In this document: positions 1 through 14,599 of the stretch, in pieces
Layout: every line of letters starts with the position of its first letter
Numbering within the stretch: the first letter of the stretch is position 1
Origin: Sordariomycetes sp. S80-01Y
Taxonomy: Eukaryota; Ascomycota; Sordariomycetes
Assembly (NCBI GenBank): GCA_037042185.1
Contig: JAXQJY010000030.1
Location: 1,116,001 to 1,180,000 of the forward strand
Direction of reading: 5' to 3'
DNA: 64,000 nt
Position numbers and translations under genes: made by a program
Notes under the pieces: generated by a model
The model's database searches: none
What the model saw: only the letters and a program-made list of their open reading frames with translations
Told to the model about the DNA's origin: nothing

Positions 1-470
1 CTGCGCCGAGACCGCTGCTTGATCGTCAACTCAACGAGCTCTTCTCCCACGGCGACCTGCACTCGCCTCTGGAAGCTGATCTCCGGTCGACCTCCTCGCA
101 GCCCTTCTTCGCCGAAAGCCCGCTCGACGAACTCTTGTGAGCTCTCAAGCGGCCTGCACATGCGCTTTTCGAGATCTTCATCTACAAATAACCAGGCCCG
201 AACCATCGACGACATTATCCCACCGTACCCTTGCAGCCTTCCTGCCCACGGCCCACGTCTCGCAGGCGATAGCCCGCCCGCCGCACGAGTCCAAGAACCA
301 ACCAACCTCTGCCTATCTTTAGAACCTGTTCAAAGGGGACGCGGAGCTGTCCATCGCTGGGCATCTCCACACCCCATCTCGAGCAACGTTGTCGACTAGC
401 CAGGTAGCTCGATAGCTGTGGAGGGGGAGCTAGCAGCTGGTCTCGCGGCTCTGCCGCTACGATCGCCAAG
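1..470 (+). promoter_or_regulatory. 5' flank of the HECT ligase gene
   Basis: No gene is supported here. Short open frames on both strands have no recognisable protein features. The stretch is C/T-rich on the plus strand and lies directly upstream of the ligase start codon, so it probably holds the promoter and 5' UTR. No clear TATA box is seen. Confidence 0.5.
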
Positions 471-3400
471 ATGGGCAAAATCACAAAGACGATGCAGGAT
501 AAGCACAGGGAGTTGCTGGTAAGTCCGCCGCTCCCGCAAAGCCGAATACCGACTGATACAAACCTTCACAGACTCCGTGGGTGCAATCCTATGTCGACGA
601 GGCATGCAAGAAGCCCTTGCCGCTCTTACCAAACCATCTTGCGGAATTCCCGAGCAGATGGCCGATGGGCCGTGGCGACTTATATCACTGGATTCCACTA
701 CTCAATCGCTTCGATGCAATCTTGGAACGTTTCTGCAGCGTGTACGAGCTGAACAAAGGCCCGCAGCCCCGTGACTTCGGCTGTGAACTGCTGGTCAACC
801 ATAGTGCGGACCCAGAACTTTCAGGCAAGGACGACTGGCGCCAGAACCTACCCGACGGTTTCGAGATTCATCCTGAAGGAGATAGACTCCTGGTGGAAGC
901 CGTCTTGAATTTCACCAGTATGCTTTTGGAACACTGCGGCAACAGGAGCATCTACGCCAGCAGCCATCACCTCAACGATCTCTTACATACGACGTCATGG
1001 ACTGTGCTCCTGGCTGCGCTGCAGGTCAGCTCTGAATTGGCTCAGCGATACCAGGCTTCCGTCAAGAGACTGGGTAACAGTGCTTCGTCCCGCCACCTAA
1101 GTGCAGCTCTGCTCGCCAATCACTACAACATTGATCTTGAGAGAGTACAGTTTCTTGCATCGCCCTTTGTCAAGACACCGATTATCGGACTTGGAGATGT
1201 GGCTACACCGACACCTACGTCGGCGTCAAAGGCCAAGGATAAGGTGCAGCCAGGCGGTAGCAAAAGCGCATCGGTACAATATGCCAACGACCTCGTAGGC
1301 TTGGTCTTTTCCGACAATGAACGCTGGTCGGGTTGGGGGGATATCAAAGTCTCCTATTACCCGGAGGAGCAGCTTGTTGAGCGAGATCCCAACGCCGACG
1401 CTGGACGCTCATCGCTTCCCTCAACGCCCACCCCTCTGCGAAGAAGCCATACAATGAACACACAGACACATGCGACCCCAAGAGCTCGCCATACGTCTGG
1501 AGAAGACTCATCTCCTATGGGCCCCAAGACTCCAAATTTGCAGGATGGCGGTTCCTCTACTGGACCCAAGGTCTTTGAGTTGCCCCAGGCGATACTGAAA
1601 ACCTCTTCTGTCAAGGATCTCATGGCACTCTGCCCACCAAACATGCCTTCAAACGCAAGGTATGAAGTATTCAACCGATGGAGGGTTGCCAAAGCGCTCC
1701 TTAGTTCACCTGAAGAACGCCGCTTTGCACTGGCGACCCGACTACTAGCCATACTCAACCTCGCCTACATACATAACGAGTCTGTTCTTGTTGAGAAAGT
1801 GCTGCGCCAGGATATGGATGAAACACGACGCTTTCAGCTCGTATATCAGCTCGCAGAGCTCATTCGGCCATCATCCGACGGGCAGGTCGCTGTGCCCATA
1901 TGGATTCAGACTATATCTCTGACGCTATTGGAGGCCATTTCAATGTTCGTAGGCAAGTTCAACGATGTGCTCTCGGCACTCAATGCCACCGTTAATCACG
2001 GTGTTCTTATGTATGTCATTCGCAAGGCGATCGCTGGCATGCAGAACGATGACGAGACGGAGAACAGTGGGAAGATGACACAGCTCGACGAATGGCGGGA
2101 CAGTCTGTTCTCCCTGACACTTTACTTGTCGATGCAACCTCGTGCTGGTCCTGAGATGGTCTCTGCTGGACTAATGGATGTGTTGATCGATATGCTTAAG
2201 CTTCGATCCAACGTCGCCAGGCGCTACCATTCAATGGTTGTTGGCTTCCTAGACGGCATTATTTGGATTTACCAGAATGCCTTCACAGCCTTTTTCAACG
2301 TCGGTGGCTTGGACGCCATTGCTGACCTTGTCGTCACTACCGTCGACGACGCGAATGACCTTGTAGCTCGGGGCCTTGGTACTTCGCCCGATCAACAATC
2401 TGCAGCAGTCGACTACAAAATCCCATACTACCAGCAGCAGACTCTGAGATGGCTTTTCAAGTTCATCCACCACATCATGTCCAACTCCTACACGTATGGT
2501 GGCAACACAGACAGGTTGTTGCGAAACCTGGCAGACAAGGCCGAATTACTCAACAGCTTGCGCACTGTGATGGCGAACAAGGACGCATTTGGGACTGTGG
2601 ACTGGACTACGAGTGTGACAATCCTTAGTGATTTCATCAACAACGACCCCACGAGTTTCAGTATCATCATGGAATCTGGTATGATCAAAACCTATCTTGA
2701 GGCGATCACTGGAAGCTCTGTCAACAGCGAGGTTCCTCCACAGCCGACCACAGATGATCAGGGGGTCGGCAATGACTCTGCGAGTCCATCCGATGCCTTG
2801 ATAGCTGATCTCGATGACGATGGGCGCCCTCATCCAATTCCCGAAGAGGACATCCGCCAACTGCAGCGCGAATCTATCGCAAGCGGCATCCTAGTGTCCT
2901 CGGAGGCTATGAATGTCGTGCCCAGTGTGCTCAACTCTATTTGCCTCAACAACGCCGGTATGAAGCTGGTTGTTTCCGTTCGAGCTTTTGACCGTTTTCT
3001 GGAGGTTTTCGAAAGCGCAGACCACGTAGCCTGCATGGAATCGGATCCTGAACTGAGCCAGAGCCTTGGTGGTAGCTTTGATGAGCTGGCTCGCCACCAC
3101 CCTGCTCTCAGAACACCAATTTCGAACGCGGTTCTCGATATGGTTGCCCGGGTTCGTTTCCTTGGCATTGAAAAAGCGCACAGCGCAGGCTGGGGGGCTA
3201 AGCTTCTCGTCACAGCTGACGATGGGAAGATCGGTGCCGTTTCGACTGACGGAAGCTTTCACGCGACACCCGTCAACAACGATGGTCAGGATGTTGACAT
3301 GGCCGAAGGGAATCAACCGCAAGCTTCCGAAGACGAGTCTGGTTGGAAGATCGAAAAAGCTACCGAGTCCTTCACTCCCTACGTTCTACAGATGTCGCTC

Positions 3401-6400
3401 TTTTTATCAGCATACGTTACAAACAGCACCATGAAACGCAAATTCATTGAAAAGGGCGGCCTGCAGCTCTTGCTCGACATTGCGGAATCGCCTAGCCTTT
3501 CTGTCGTTTTCAATGACTCTCTTGCTAGTCGTCAGCTGGGCAATGTCATTTCGGGCTTGGTTTCCATGTCTCCGGTTCGATGTCTGCCATCGGTCCTAAA
3601 CCGAACTCAAGCAGCTATCGATCTCCTGGAACCAATTGCCTCAAAGACGGAACCTATCCCGCCTTACTTTGCCCCTTTTATCAGGCCTACTCCCTCAGCT
3701 AGCAATGCTGACCCCGACGCTGCGCAGGTTATCGCCAGCGGAACGAAAATTGTGAAGGCGTTGCTCAATGCCCAAACTTTTATCAAAATCCTGTCCGAGT
3801 GTTTCCACTCTTCAAGGTCCCAAGCATTGACGTTTCACTCGGTCAATGTCTACGACCTATTTCAGCGACTGATTCAGTCAATCGGGCCTATGTTCCGCGG
3901 AGTCCTCGCTGAAGAAGCCGGTCAGCTCCCGTTTGTGCCCTCGAGTTGGACCGAAAAGACAAATTCGGCAGAGATCTCGTCGACTGCGGCCAATGTTACT
4001 TCATCAGCTATTCGTACTCAGCTTGTCAACTTGCTGGATGAATCTGGCACGGATGCGGCTGCCAGTGCAGAGGGAGCTGATGACGACAGTAAAGCCACGG
4101 CTCGCAACAAGTCTGATCCTCGATTCCAGAACTATGAGATCTTGACGAACCTCCTCCAGTCCTTCATCCCTTCGACCTTCCCACTTCTTCAGGCTGTAGG
4201 CAAAGCTGTGCTTCCAAAACGCGAGCCTGGCGGAGGCCCAGACCCCTTTTTGAGACTCCGCCAAATCGATGTTGCTCAAGCTCTTGCGGATTCGGTTCTC
4301 GATCATCTTAAACCTTCTGTCGCCACGCCGGACCCTTCCTCCAAGGACTTTCACTACTGGGGCATGATGTTGCACGTCATTGAGAGGCTGCTGATTGAGG
4401 ACGGTCACCCTCGCCATCCTGATCGCGCGAGTGTGCAAATTCTCGCGCCAGTCCTGATTGCCTTCAAAGAACGCGGCGGCCTTGACGTTATGAACTCTAT
4501 GCTTGGCATCTTCCAGCAGCATGTTTTGCAAGGCAGTGGCACTGCTGAACCACCGAACGCTAAATCTGCGATTGCAGCAATCACTTTGAAAAAGGTGCTG
4601 GACTTGTATCAGGTTCTTGCCAACGGAAAGTACATTATCGATACCGGAAATGTCAGCAATCTACAGCGCCACACGGATAAGCAGCTGACTGTGCCCAACG
4701 TCTTGGCCCAGCTCGTTGTTGAAATTCGAGGTATTATCTTACCCGCAATCGCAACCTTATGGACCTCAGGCCTTGTGGAAAAGGTCTCTGACGAGACTGC
4801 CAAGCGCTTGTTGGACGTTCTGAAGTTGATAGCGCGGGCAGAGAACGAGGCCCCATCGACACCAAAGGAGAAAGCGCCTTTCTCCCTTCTCAAGTACAAT
4901 GAGAGGCGGTTTGATTGGGCTGCAGCACGTCGAGAAGTTGATCATCTTGCCGCAAGATTTGACAGGGACCTAGCCTACGAAGCTGTGTTCAGAGCCAATG
5001 GCCAAAACCAAACCGCAGAGGAGTATTGTCAGGCCCATGCAGCAGGCAACGGCGGCCCAAGAAACCCGATTCCTGCCGCCGATATCGACACGACCCCAGC
5101 AAGTGACCGTCAAGAACCAATGCCACAGCCTTCGCCTGAAGAATCAGATACATCGGACTCCGATGATGAGGATCGCATGTCTCTCGATGCAGACAGGCCC
5201 TCGGAAGGAGCTCCCACCGAAGCGCCTGCCGCCAATGTACCCAGTTCTACACATGCGCAGACGACGAACGCACCCAGTGTTGTCGTAGCCCCCGTTTCCG
5301 AGCCAGCTACCTTTGTCGTTACAAGGGAGGGCTTAGATGAGCAGCGAGACGCTCTTCGCAAAGACCTGATCGATCGATGTCTCGACGTCATTCGCACACA
5401 CCCTGACACGGCCATTGAGGTTTCCGAATTGATTGACAGTATGGTAATGCGACCTAAAAAAATGGACATGATGGAAGACGTATGCTCCACTCTCACCTTT
5501 GCGCTATCCTCGTTGGCAATGGACGAAGACGAAAGGAAGCGCAATGGTCAATGCATATCCTCCTACGCTCATCTGTTGGCTCTTCTTCTACAGGACCGGG
5601 GCTTCTTCCTGCATTGCAAGGATACTTTAAGGGATCGTGTCGACGAGTACACATCTCTAATTAAAATACCGGCACCTGGCACACAGGATGAGATGCCCCC
5701 TTGGATTCCCTATCTGCTTCTCATTTTGGAGATCCTTCTGCGCGAGGACGAAACCCCTGTAGCTGTTGAGTGGAAGCCACCCAAATCCCTTGACGATCAG
5801 GTCGCCGATCCGATCGTGCAATTACCAGAGCCCTTGGTTACGACAGCTCAGCGAGAAGTCCTTCTCGAATCAGTGCTAGAGTCACTCCCTCGTGTCGGGA
5901 AAGAGGGCGTTCTTGCTATGTCCACACTGAGGATACTTGTCATCCTAAGCCGTAACAGGACCTTAGCGAAACGTGTCGGGGACAAGAAGAACCTCCAACG
6001 GCTGTTTCTTATGGCTAAGCAGCTTGCTGGTTCTGGATCTGAACGACTCAAACAGAGCACAATGACAACCTACATCATGACAATCCTGCGTCACATCATC
6101 GAGGACGAGGACGTCATGAAACAAGTCATCCGGACTGAGCTTCGTGCTGATTTCCCTAGTATTACCCGGCACCCGAACCGATCTCCCGATGTTGCTGCAG
6201 TGCTGCGTCACTTCGCAGCACTCGCCCTTCGGGCTCCGGGCGTATTTGTGGACGTGGTTAATGAGGAACTCAAGTTCGATCGATGGTCTCCTGCTGTTGA
6301 GGAGACCCACAGCAAACCTCCGACACTGGTTCTCAAAGACAGCAATGAACGACCGCAAGTGGAAGAACCATCAGAAGCCGCTACGTACACCGATGTTAAG

Positions 6401-9400
6401 CCCACGACGGAAACCTCAGACAAAACGATGGCGGACACCCCGAAACTCCAGCATGATGCCAAGCGACCATCCGTTGAAAACCCAGACGGCGTTGTTCACT
6501 TCCTCTTGTCAGAATTGGTCAATTATCGTGAGGTGGATGACAAGGAGGCAGCCACATCCACGAACCCGATCCAAGGAACGGGGTCTGAAGATCACGAAAC
6601 CACCACATCAGGTGATGCTGTCGAAGAGTCGAGCAGCCGCGACAAGAAGCCTTCGAAGCCTGTGTTCAAGGCCGAGAACCACCCGATCTTTATCTATCGC
6701 TGTTTCCTGTTGAACTGCCTGGCCGAGCTTTTGCAGAGTTACACGCGGACCAAAGTCGAGTTCATCAACTTCAAACGAAGTGCACCTCCGCTGTCCTCGA
6801 ATACTCCCGTCAAACCCCGTACTAGCGTTTTGAACTATTTGATCTACGACCTACTTTGCCAAAGCAATCTGAGTGGCACGGCAGAGAATATTGCATCCAA
6901 GAAGAGGGCGGCAACCTCTGCCCATACTCAGCGCGTCTTGGTAGCTCTTGTCAGTAAGACCAAGGAACGCCTGATAGATCGCAGCCTACCCAAGTATGCC
7001 TACGATGACGATGGTGATCTTCTGTTTGTTCGCAAGCATGTCCTCGATACTGTGCTGAAGGCGTACGAGAAGGCTCCTACATCAGATGACCCCTTGGAGG
7101 TACGATATTCGCGAATGCAGAGCCTTGCAGAGCTCATGGCTCAGATGATGGGCGACAGAGATAGGGAGAACGGCACTCACACCCGCCCTCCGACTGTCTT
7201 GCAAGCTCTTTCGCAGGCTCAGCTGCGCCGCCTCATGTACGAGAAAGGCTTCATTGAGAAGCTCACCTCATCAATTGCTGAGATCAACCTCAACTTCCCC
7301 GGTGTGAAGCGAGCAATCAAGTATGTGCTCAGAGTTCTTCGTACCCTCACCGACACAGGAAAAGACTTGAGTCATTCAGATCTACTGGAGGCCAACCCGA
7401 GCGCCGAGACTGTTGACGATGATATTGCATCGTCGTCCTCTCTTTCTGAACTTGAGGACGATAGGGAGGACACACCTGACTTATATCGGAATTCTTCCCT
7501 CGGTATGTTGGAGCCGCGGGATGAAGATGATGATTCAGACGAGGATGACGAAGAAGGCGAGGAGTATTACGGCGACGAATACGACGATGAAATGGATTAT
7601 GATGAAGAAGGCATATCCGAAGACGACCAGGACAACATTAGCGAAGACAGTGAGATGGGCGAAATAGAGGGCTTGTCAGGCAATCCCGGGGTCGTTGAGG
7701 TTATCATGGATGATGACGATGACGATGACGACGATGACGACGACAGCGAGGACGACGACGAAGACGAAGATTCAGATGACGTCGATTCGGACGACATGGA
7801 AGACGGCGAAAACAGAGTCGAGATCATCAATGAAGACGGTGAGCCGCTTGACGATGACGGCAACCCCGAGTGGGAAAGCGACAATGAAGATGAAGAAGTT
7901 GAAGCTATGGGCGCCGACGACCTAGATTACGAGGCAGCCGCACAGGACGATGATGAGATGGATATGCACGGCATGCCACCACCGGCTGGTTTGTTGGACG
8001 ACATGGCTCAAGTCCTCATGGAAGGTATGGACGGCGATGTCTACGACCCTGAAATGATGGCTGAGCACTATCCTGACGATGGCTTCGACGACGAGGGCAA
8101 GCACCCCACACTCCCAATGTATCGAGCACCACTGACAGATGCAGAGGATGAAGAAGCGGATGATGTCATTGACGATGATGACGAGAATCCTTATGATGAA
8201 GACTATCCTCGTAAGCTATCTTCCATGATTGCCTAGATCCGAGATTTTAACCGTTTTCAGTTGATGATCCTCCACCACCTATCTCGATGCCTGCCCTGGG
8301 CTCCCTGGGCTGGGACGCCATGAACCCTGACCATGACCGTCATATCTCACGGGTCAGACGCCACGGCATGCCTAGATTGCACGTTGGACATGGCGGCCAA
8401 GCCCTCATGGGAGAGCTAATTCCGGGTGTCGGACAGATGATGGGCGGTCCCGGTGATCCAGTCGGTGAGTTCTGAAATCGATTTCCTCCGGTCGCAAATA
8501 CTAACAGTGGCAGACTTCCGTAGCTACTGGAGCCGCCAGTCTCATCGACCATCTGGCAACCAGCCTACGGCAGAGGATGGTGTCAACCCTCTTCTTCGCC
8601 GACAAAGCCAACAAGCGGAACATCATGCGCGCGCTGGTCATTCTCATGCTTACCGAATTCCTGATGACATCCTCACCGGCGTGGGCCGTCACGATGGGCC
8701 TATGGGCTTGATAGGCGAGCTTATGGATATTCTTCCCCCGGGCCGCGACGGTCGACTACGCTTCACCGTCTCTAGCATGGGTGGCGCTGGTCATCATCAT
8801 CACCGCGAATTGTTTGGCCCTCGCGACCCACGACGTGATAGAGGGCGCGAAGCCACTACAACTGAGCCTAACCAAGCAGTATCATTCAGCATTCAGTCCA
8901 CCATGGATCGCTGGAGCGCCGAGGCACGTCTTCTCTTTGGCAGCGAGCTTACAACTGCGAGCTTGCGTCTGTCAAATGAAATTAGCGCATCCTTAACGCC
9001 GGCGGCCCTAGCACGGGAGAAGAAGTTGAAGGAAGAAGAGGCAGAGAAGAAGCGCAAAGCAGAAGAAGAGCGCAAGGCCAAGGAAGAGGAAGAGCGCCGC
9101 GCACGAGAGCAAAGAGAACGTGAAGAAAGAGAGGCAAAAGAGAAGCAAGAGGCAGAGGAGCGCGAGGCAGCTGAACGGGCTGCTGCGGAAGCTGCTGCCA
9201 GTAACCCCTCGTCCACCGCCAACACTAGTCAAGCCAACATCCCTGACAGCGGTGCCATGGAAGGCGTGGAAGCTACTCAAGGGGACACTGCTAGGTCGCA
9301 GCCTGATGGCCCTGGTGCAGATCAGCCTAGGGTCATGGCCCTCATTGGTAACCAGGAGATTGATGTCACTGACCTTGGCATCGACCCGGAATACCTCGCA

Positions 9401-12400
9401 GCTTTACCTGAAGAGTTTAGGGAGGAAGTCATCGCCCAAACCGTCTCGGAGAGGAGATCCCAGGCTCGGGAAGAAGCGCCTACAGGGGAATCGCCAGCCG
9501 CATTCCAAGAATTCCTCGACGCCTTGCCGCCTTCTCTGCGCCGAGAAATCGAACAGCAAGAAGCGCAGGAGCAGCGCCGCCGTACAGGTAGCAATGCTCG
9601 GGTCAGTCTCGCCGGTGGAGCGCGTGACATTAGCGGTGCTGACATGGAGCCCGCCGACATACTCCTCACACTTCCGCCTGAGCTTCGCAACCAAGTGCTA
9701 TTAGAACAGGACGCGGATATGCTCGCGCATCTACCCCCCGAGCTTGCAGCACAAGCCCGACGTCTCCAAGAGGAACGTGGGGGCCCGGAACCTGGTGCAC
9801 CACAGATGACAATCAGCCGAGGAGGCGCAGGATCCGGCAGATTGGCGCAACGTCTTGCGCACCGCGAGCAGCCGCCAGCAAGCAGCGACAACAAGGAGCA
9901 ACGCCGAGCGGTGGTCCAAATGCTGGATAAAGCAGGAGTTGCTACGCTGGTTCGACTCATGTTCATTACTCAACAAGGCTCCGTCCGAAGCTATCTGTTC
10001 AACGTTTTTGCAGACGTTTGCGAGAATCGTCAGAACCGTCTCGAGGTTGTCAGCACTGTGTTGAGTATTTTGCAAGAGGGCAGCGCGGATATGCATGCGG
10101 TCGACCGCAGCTTCAGTCAGCTCTCTCTCAAGGCGAAGCGCAACAAGGAGAAGGAAACAGACCAAAAGACACCTCAAAGCCTCAAGAGAACCTTGACAGG
10201 GCTAAATTTCGCCGCACACACGCACACGAACTCCGAGACTTCACCTCTTTTGGTAGTGCAGCAATGCCTTGACCTTTTGGTGGACTTGACAATCAAGAAT
10301 CCTCATGTTTCTTGGTTGTTCCTGACCGAGCATGAGATTGTAGGTTCGACACTCAAGCGGGCTTTGACTCGCAAGAACAAGGGCAAAGACAAGGAGTCCA
10401 AGTCTCATAAATACGCCATCAATTCTCTCCTAACATTGTTGGACCGAGAGATTATTATGGAGAGTTCAGTTGTCATGACGCATCTTGCAGACCTCCTCAA
10501 CCGAGTTACTTTGCCATTGCAAGCTCTTGAGCGTCGGCGGAAGGAGGCTGAAGAGGAGGCCCAAAAGAAAACGAAGGAGGGTAGCGAAGAAGACAACAAG
10601 CCTACTCCGCCTGAGGGTTCCTCCCAGCAACAATCCCAAAGTGCCGAAGGCACAGGTGATCAACCCGACGAAGCAACAACTTCCAAGGATATCCAAGATG
10701 CAGATGGGGCGCCGGACACCGAGAAAGATGCAAAGCCAGAGAATGAGGACGCCACACCAAAAAAGAGGTCTCGTTTGATCCAACCGCCAATCATACCTCA
10801 ACAATATCTCAGGTTTGTGGTCCGCATATTCGTCGCCAGGGAATGTAGTTCCAAGACGTTCCAAAACACCATCTCAACCATAAAGAATCTGTCAACTGTC
10901 CCGGGAGCCAAGGCAGTGTTTGGGCAAGAACTTGTTAGTCAAGCTCGACTTTTGAGTAAGAACATCGTCTCCGACCTCGGCGAGTTGCTGCCGCACATCG
11001 AAAAAGCCACCACGGGTACTGAGATTCAAGGCCTAGCTCTGGCCAAATTTTCTCCTGGCGCTTCGGAACAGAACAAGCTTCTTCGAGTGCTTACGGCATT
11101 GGACCATCTATTCGACGGGAAGAATAAGGATGGCAGTGCTGAGAAGAACGAGAAGCAAGACCTCCTTTCGACTTTGTACCATAAGTCGTTCTTCTCGGAG
11201 ATGTGGGAGAAGCTGGGAACTTGTCTTGCAGCCATCCACGAGCGAGAAAACATGTTCAACGTGGCAACAATTCTCCTTCCGCTCATCGAATCCCTCATGG
11301 TCGTTTGCAAGAACACTACAGCCGCCGAAGACCAAGCCCAGGCGGATAGCGGCAAGGACATTCTTATGACGAGCCCTCCCCCTGAATCTCGCACCGCAAA
11401 CCTCTTCTTCTCCTTCACCGACCGTCACCGCAGAATCCTCAACGAACTTGTTCGGAACAACCCTAAGCTCATGTCGGGGACCTTCGCACTACTTGTGAAG
11501 AACCCCAAGGTGCTTGAATTCGACAACAAGAGGAACTACTTCAACCGAAGCGTCCACTCACGAACTGGACAACCTCATCACGGTCGACCTAACTTCCCTA
11601 CAATGCACCTCTCTGTTCGCCGTGAACAGGTGTTCCACGACTCTTTCAGGTCACTGTACTTCAAGAATGGCGATGAGATGAAATACGGCAAGATCAATGT
11701 GAAATTCCACGGAGAAGAGGGTGTTGATGCCGGCGGTGTCACGCGTGAGTGGTTCCAGGTCCTTACTCGTCAAATGTTCGACCCGAACTACGCCCTCTTC
11801 ATTCCAGTCTCCTCGGACCGAACTACTTTCCACCCGAACAAAGCAAGTGCCGTCAACGAGGAGCATCTGATGTTCTTCAAGTTCATCGGTCGAATCATTG
11901 GGAAAGCCCTCTACGAAGGCAGAGTACTCGATTGTTTCTTCAGCCGCGCTGTGTACAAACGTATACTCGGCAAGTCCGTGTCTGTCAAGGATATGGAGTC
12001 TTTCGATCCAGAATACTACAAATCTTTGTGCTGGATGCTAGAGAACGACATTACAGATGTCATCACGGAGACGTTCTCGGTAGATGAGAATGAATTTGGC
12101 GTCACCACAGTTGTGGACTTGGTTCCCAACGGCCGAGACATTCCCGTAAATGAGGAAAATAAACAAGACTACGTTCGTCTTGTGGTAGAGCACAGGCTCT
12201 TGTCTTCTGTTAAGGCACAGATGGAGGCCTTTCTCATGGGGTTCCACGATATCATCCCTCGGGAACTGATCTCCATTTTCAACGAGCAAGAGCTTGAGCT
12301 GCTGATATCTGGACTGCCCGAGATCGATGTTGATGATTGGAAGAGCAACACAGAGTATCAGAACTACAACCCTTCATCTCCCCAGATTCAATGGTTCTGG

Positions 12401-12728
12401 CGTGCTCTGAGGTCTTTCGACAAGGAGGAGCGCGCGAAGCTACTTCAATTCGTCACCGGCACAAGTAAGGTCCCTCTTAATGGCTTCAAGGAGCTGGAGG
12501 GTATGAATGGAGTGAACCGTTTCAACATTCATCGTGATTATGGTTCCAAAGACCGTCTGCCCACGTCTCACACATGCTTCAATCGTAAGTCTTAGCCCCC
12601 TCGCCCGAATGAGTTGATGCTAATAAGGCCTAGAACTCGACCTTCCCGAATATGAAAGTTATGAGGCTTTGCGCACGCAGCTCTTCAAGGCTGTCACACA
12701 AGGAAGCGAAGGCTTTGGTTTCGCGTAA
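471..12728 (+). CDS. TOM1: Tom1/HUWE1-family HECT E3 ubiquitin ligase
   Basis: Giant HECT-type ubiquitin ligase that passes ubiquitin from E2 to substrate through a catalytic thioester cysteine; yeast Tom1 acts on excess histones and ribosomal proteins and in mRNA export. Five exons: 471-518, 572-8210, 8261-8464, 8514-12584, 12634-12728, giving 4,018 residues. The order is N-terminal armadillo-like DUF908/DUF913 regions, an Asp/Glu-rich tract (about residues 2330-2470), a charged helix of Lys/Glu/Arg (about 2795-2865), several LP-containing ubiquitin-binding-like segments of the type LPEEFREEV and LPPELRNQV (about 2915-3060), and the HECT domain (about the last 350 residues). The catalytic motif LPTSHTCFN places the active cysteine at residue 3985, and the C-terminus GFGFA keeps the conserved Phe four residues from the end. 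Length matches fungal Tom1 proteins. The start is the first ATG, with a 16-residue first exon joined in frame. Family assignment is near certain; substrates are not visible. Confidence 0.96.
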
Positions 12729-13377
12729 ATATTGCTAAAAGCATGCAGGGGGGAACGCCCCGATTAGAGAGCACGTTGAGTTTTGGGCGGGTGCAGCATG
12801 ATTGGCATGATAAAATGCGTGTTTTGATTTCTCTAGTTTTTAGGTTTGAGACCGGTTCCTTGGCGTTGGGTTTTGCGACCGTCAAGGAGAGAAGTGCAGG
12901 TCTCTTCGTGGTGAGGCAGCAGACTATCAACTAGGAACTGGTCTAGGTAGCATAGGTCCAGTCATCATAGACAGAATGACCAGCACTACGCAAACACCAG
13001 CCTGGCACAACCCACCTTTTCACGAGCGCAGAGATTCACTATTCCAGGGTGATTATCGGCGGTCAGTTGACGGACAGGAGCACATCCGTAGCACCAGGGT
13101 CTACGAGGTTAGGAAATCTCGGTCGATGTTGAACCCGTGCATCATTCGCATCATTTCCTTGTGCAAGGTAGGGAGATTGGGGTCATCAAGAACGCATTCG
13201 ATTTCATCAAAGTGCCTCTAATACAGCCGTGCGTGAAGGGCCCATCCCGAGCCTGGAGTGATCCCCACTCCCAATGCATGCAATCACAAGAGACGGGGGT
13301 ATGAACTTTGTGAAGAGTGAAATGCCAAGTCTTTTTCCCATTTTCATGCTCATTATAACGCCAGGACCGACAACCCT
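12729..13377. other. Convergent intergenic region, HECT ligase / eS6
   Basis: This lies between two converging stop codons. It should contain both 3' UTRs and poly(A) sites. I see no coding signal, tRNA or repeat. Confidence 0.5.
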
Positions 13378-14599
13378 CTACTTGCGCATGGAAGAAGCGC
13401 GACGCTTGCGGGCGTCGGCCTTGTTGGCCTTGGCCTCGGCGACACGCTTGGCCAGGATCTGAGCGTACTCGTTCTGCGAGAGGTGTTAGCGGAGGTTCAG
13501 AGGCGTGCGGGAGAGGAAAACGTACGGCCTCGTCCTTGACCTTCTCGGCCTGACGCCTCTTGAGGGCAGCGCGGTGGCGCTTGTGCTGGAGACGCTGAGG
13601 AGTGACCAGGCGCTGGATCTTGGGGGCCTTGGTGTAGGCCTCCTTGCCTTCGCCCTTGGGCTGAACCTCGCGACGGATAACGTACTTGCGGACCTGTCGA
13701 TTCGTGATTAGCATTACGGCAAGATTTTAAATGCAGGGATCTCTGCCTCCTCTCGTCCTTCGTCTTCCCTAAATACCAACACTTGTATAGTATCCATGAC
13801 GGAAAGGCTCAGGAAACGGAGTTCCTCTCACACTCTACCCGGACTGCCATCTTCGCCACGGCAGCTCCGGGCAGGCGATGATCGAGTATGGCATTCGTTG
13901 CGTAGGGAGCAGACATACATCGTCATCCTTGGTGAGGCCGAAGAACCTGCGGATCTTGGTGGCGCGCTTGGGGCCGAGACGCTTGGGGTGGACGACGTCG
14001 GTCAGGCCGGGGATGTCCTCGTCGCCCTTCTTGACGATGGCGAGGGCGAGGACGGACATGTCCATGTCGACGATGCAGCCGCGGACGGACTTGCGCTTGC
14101 GCTCACCGCTACGGCGGGGGCGGTAGCAGGAGTGGCCGTCGGAGAGCAGGAGCTTGACACGCTTGTTGATCATGACACCCTGCTTCATGGGGAAACCCTG
14201 CTTGTCGTTTCCACCAGTGATGCGGAAGATGTAGCCCTTGAACTCGTCACCGACGGAGTCACCAGGGACTTCCTGGCCCATCTGTTATGCGTTAGACATC
14301 GTTCGTGCGGCCGAAGCGCAGGCTTGGGGGGGTGGTCGACGTACGCGCTTCTCCATGAAGACGTTGAGCTTGCGCTCATCCTCGATGTCGAAGAGCTTCT
14401 GGCTGCCATTGGCAGGGTAGGAGACGTTCAACTGGGTACGTTGTCAGCAAATGTTCCGTCCGTCGACGTTTTCGCCAGATCTCGAAGCCAGTCGGCGGCG
14501 GCAGCAGCGAGAAGACTCGAGGAAAATGTATTTCGACCGCTTCATTTTGCTTCGCTCCGTCGCTTCGAAATCGACTCGGATGGATGGTCGTACCTTCAT
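13378..14599 (-). CDS. RPS6: 40S ribosomal protein eS6
   Basis: Structural protein of the small cytosolic ribosomal subunit. Exons in gene order are 14594-14599, 14345-14431, 13919-14281, 13526-13693 and 13378-13473, giving 239 residues, the usual fungal length. The protein begins [14 protein letters not shown], contains the conserved EVPGD and [13 protein letters not shown] segments, and ends [10 protein letters not shown], which keeps the RRxSS phosphorylation site known from yeast and animal S6. The first coding exon is only ATGAAG, and yeast RPS6 genes also have an intron after these two codons. The 225-nt third intron is the longest; I looked for C/D-box motifs in it and found none. It is divergent from the Ctf8 gene across about 400 bp. 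Confidence 0.97.

Noticed and set aside
13694-13918. Possible intron-encoded snoRNA in the long third intron of RPS6
   Set aside because: Ribosomal protein introns often host snoRNAs, but on the sense strand I found no RTGATGA C box paired with a CTGA D box and no convincing H/ACA layout.
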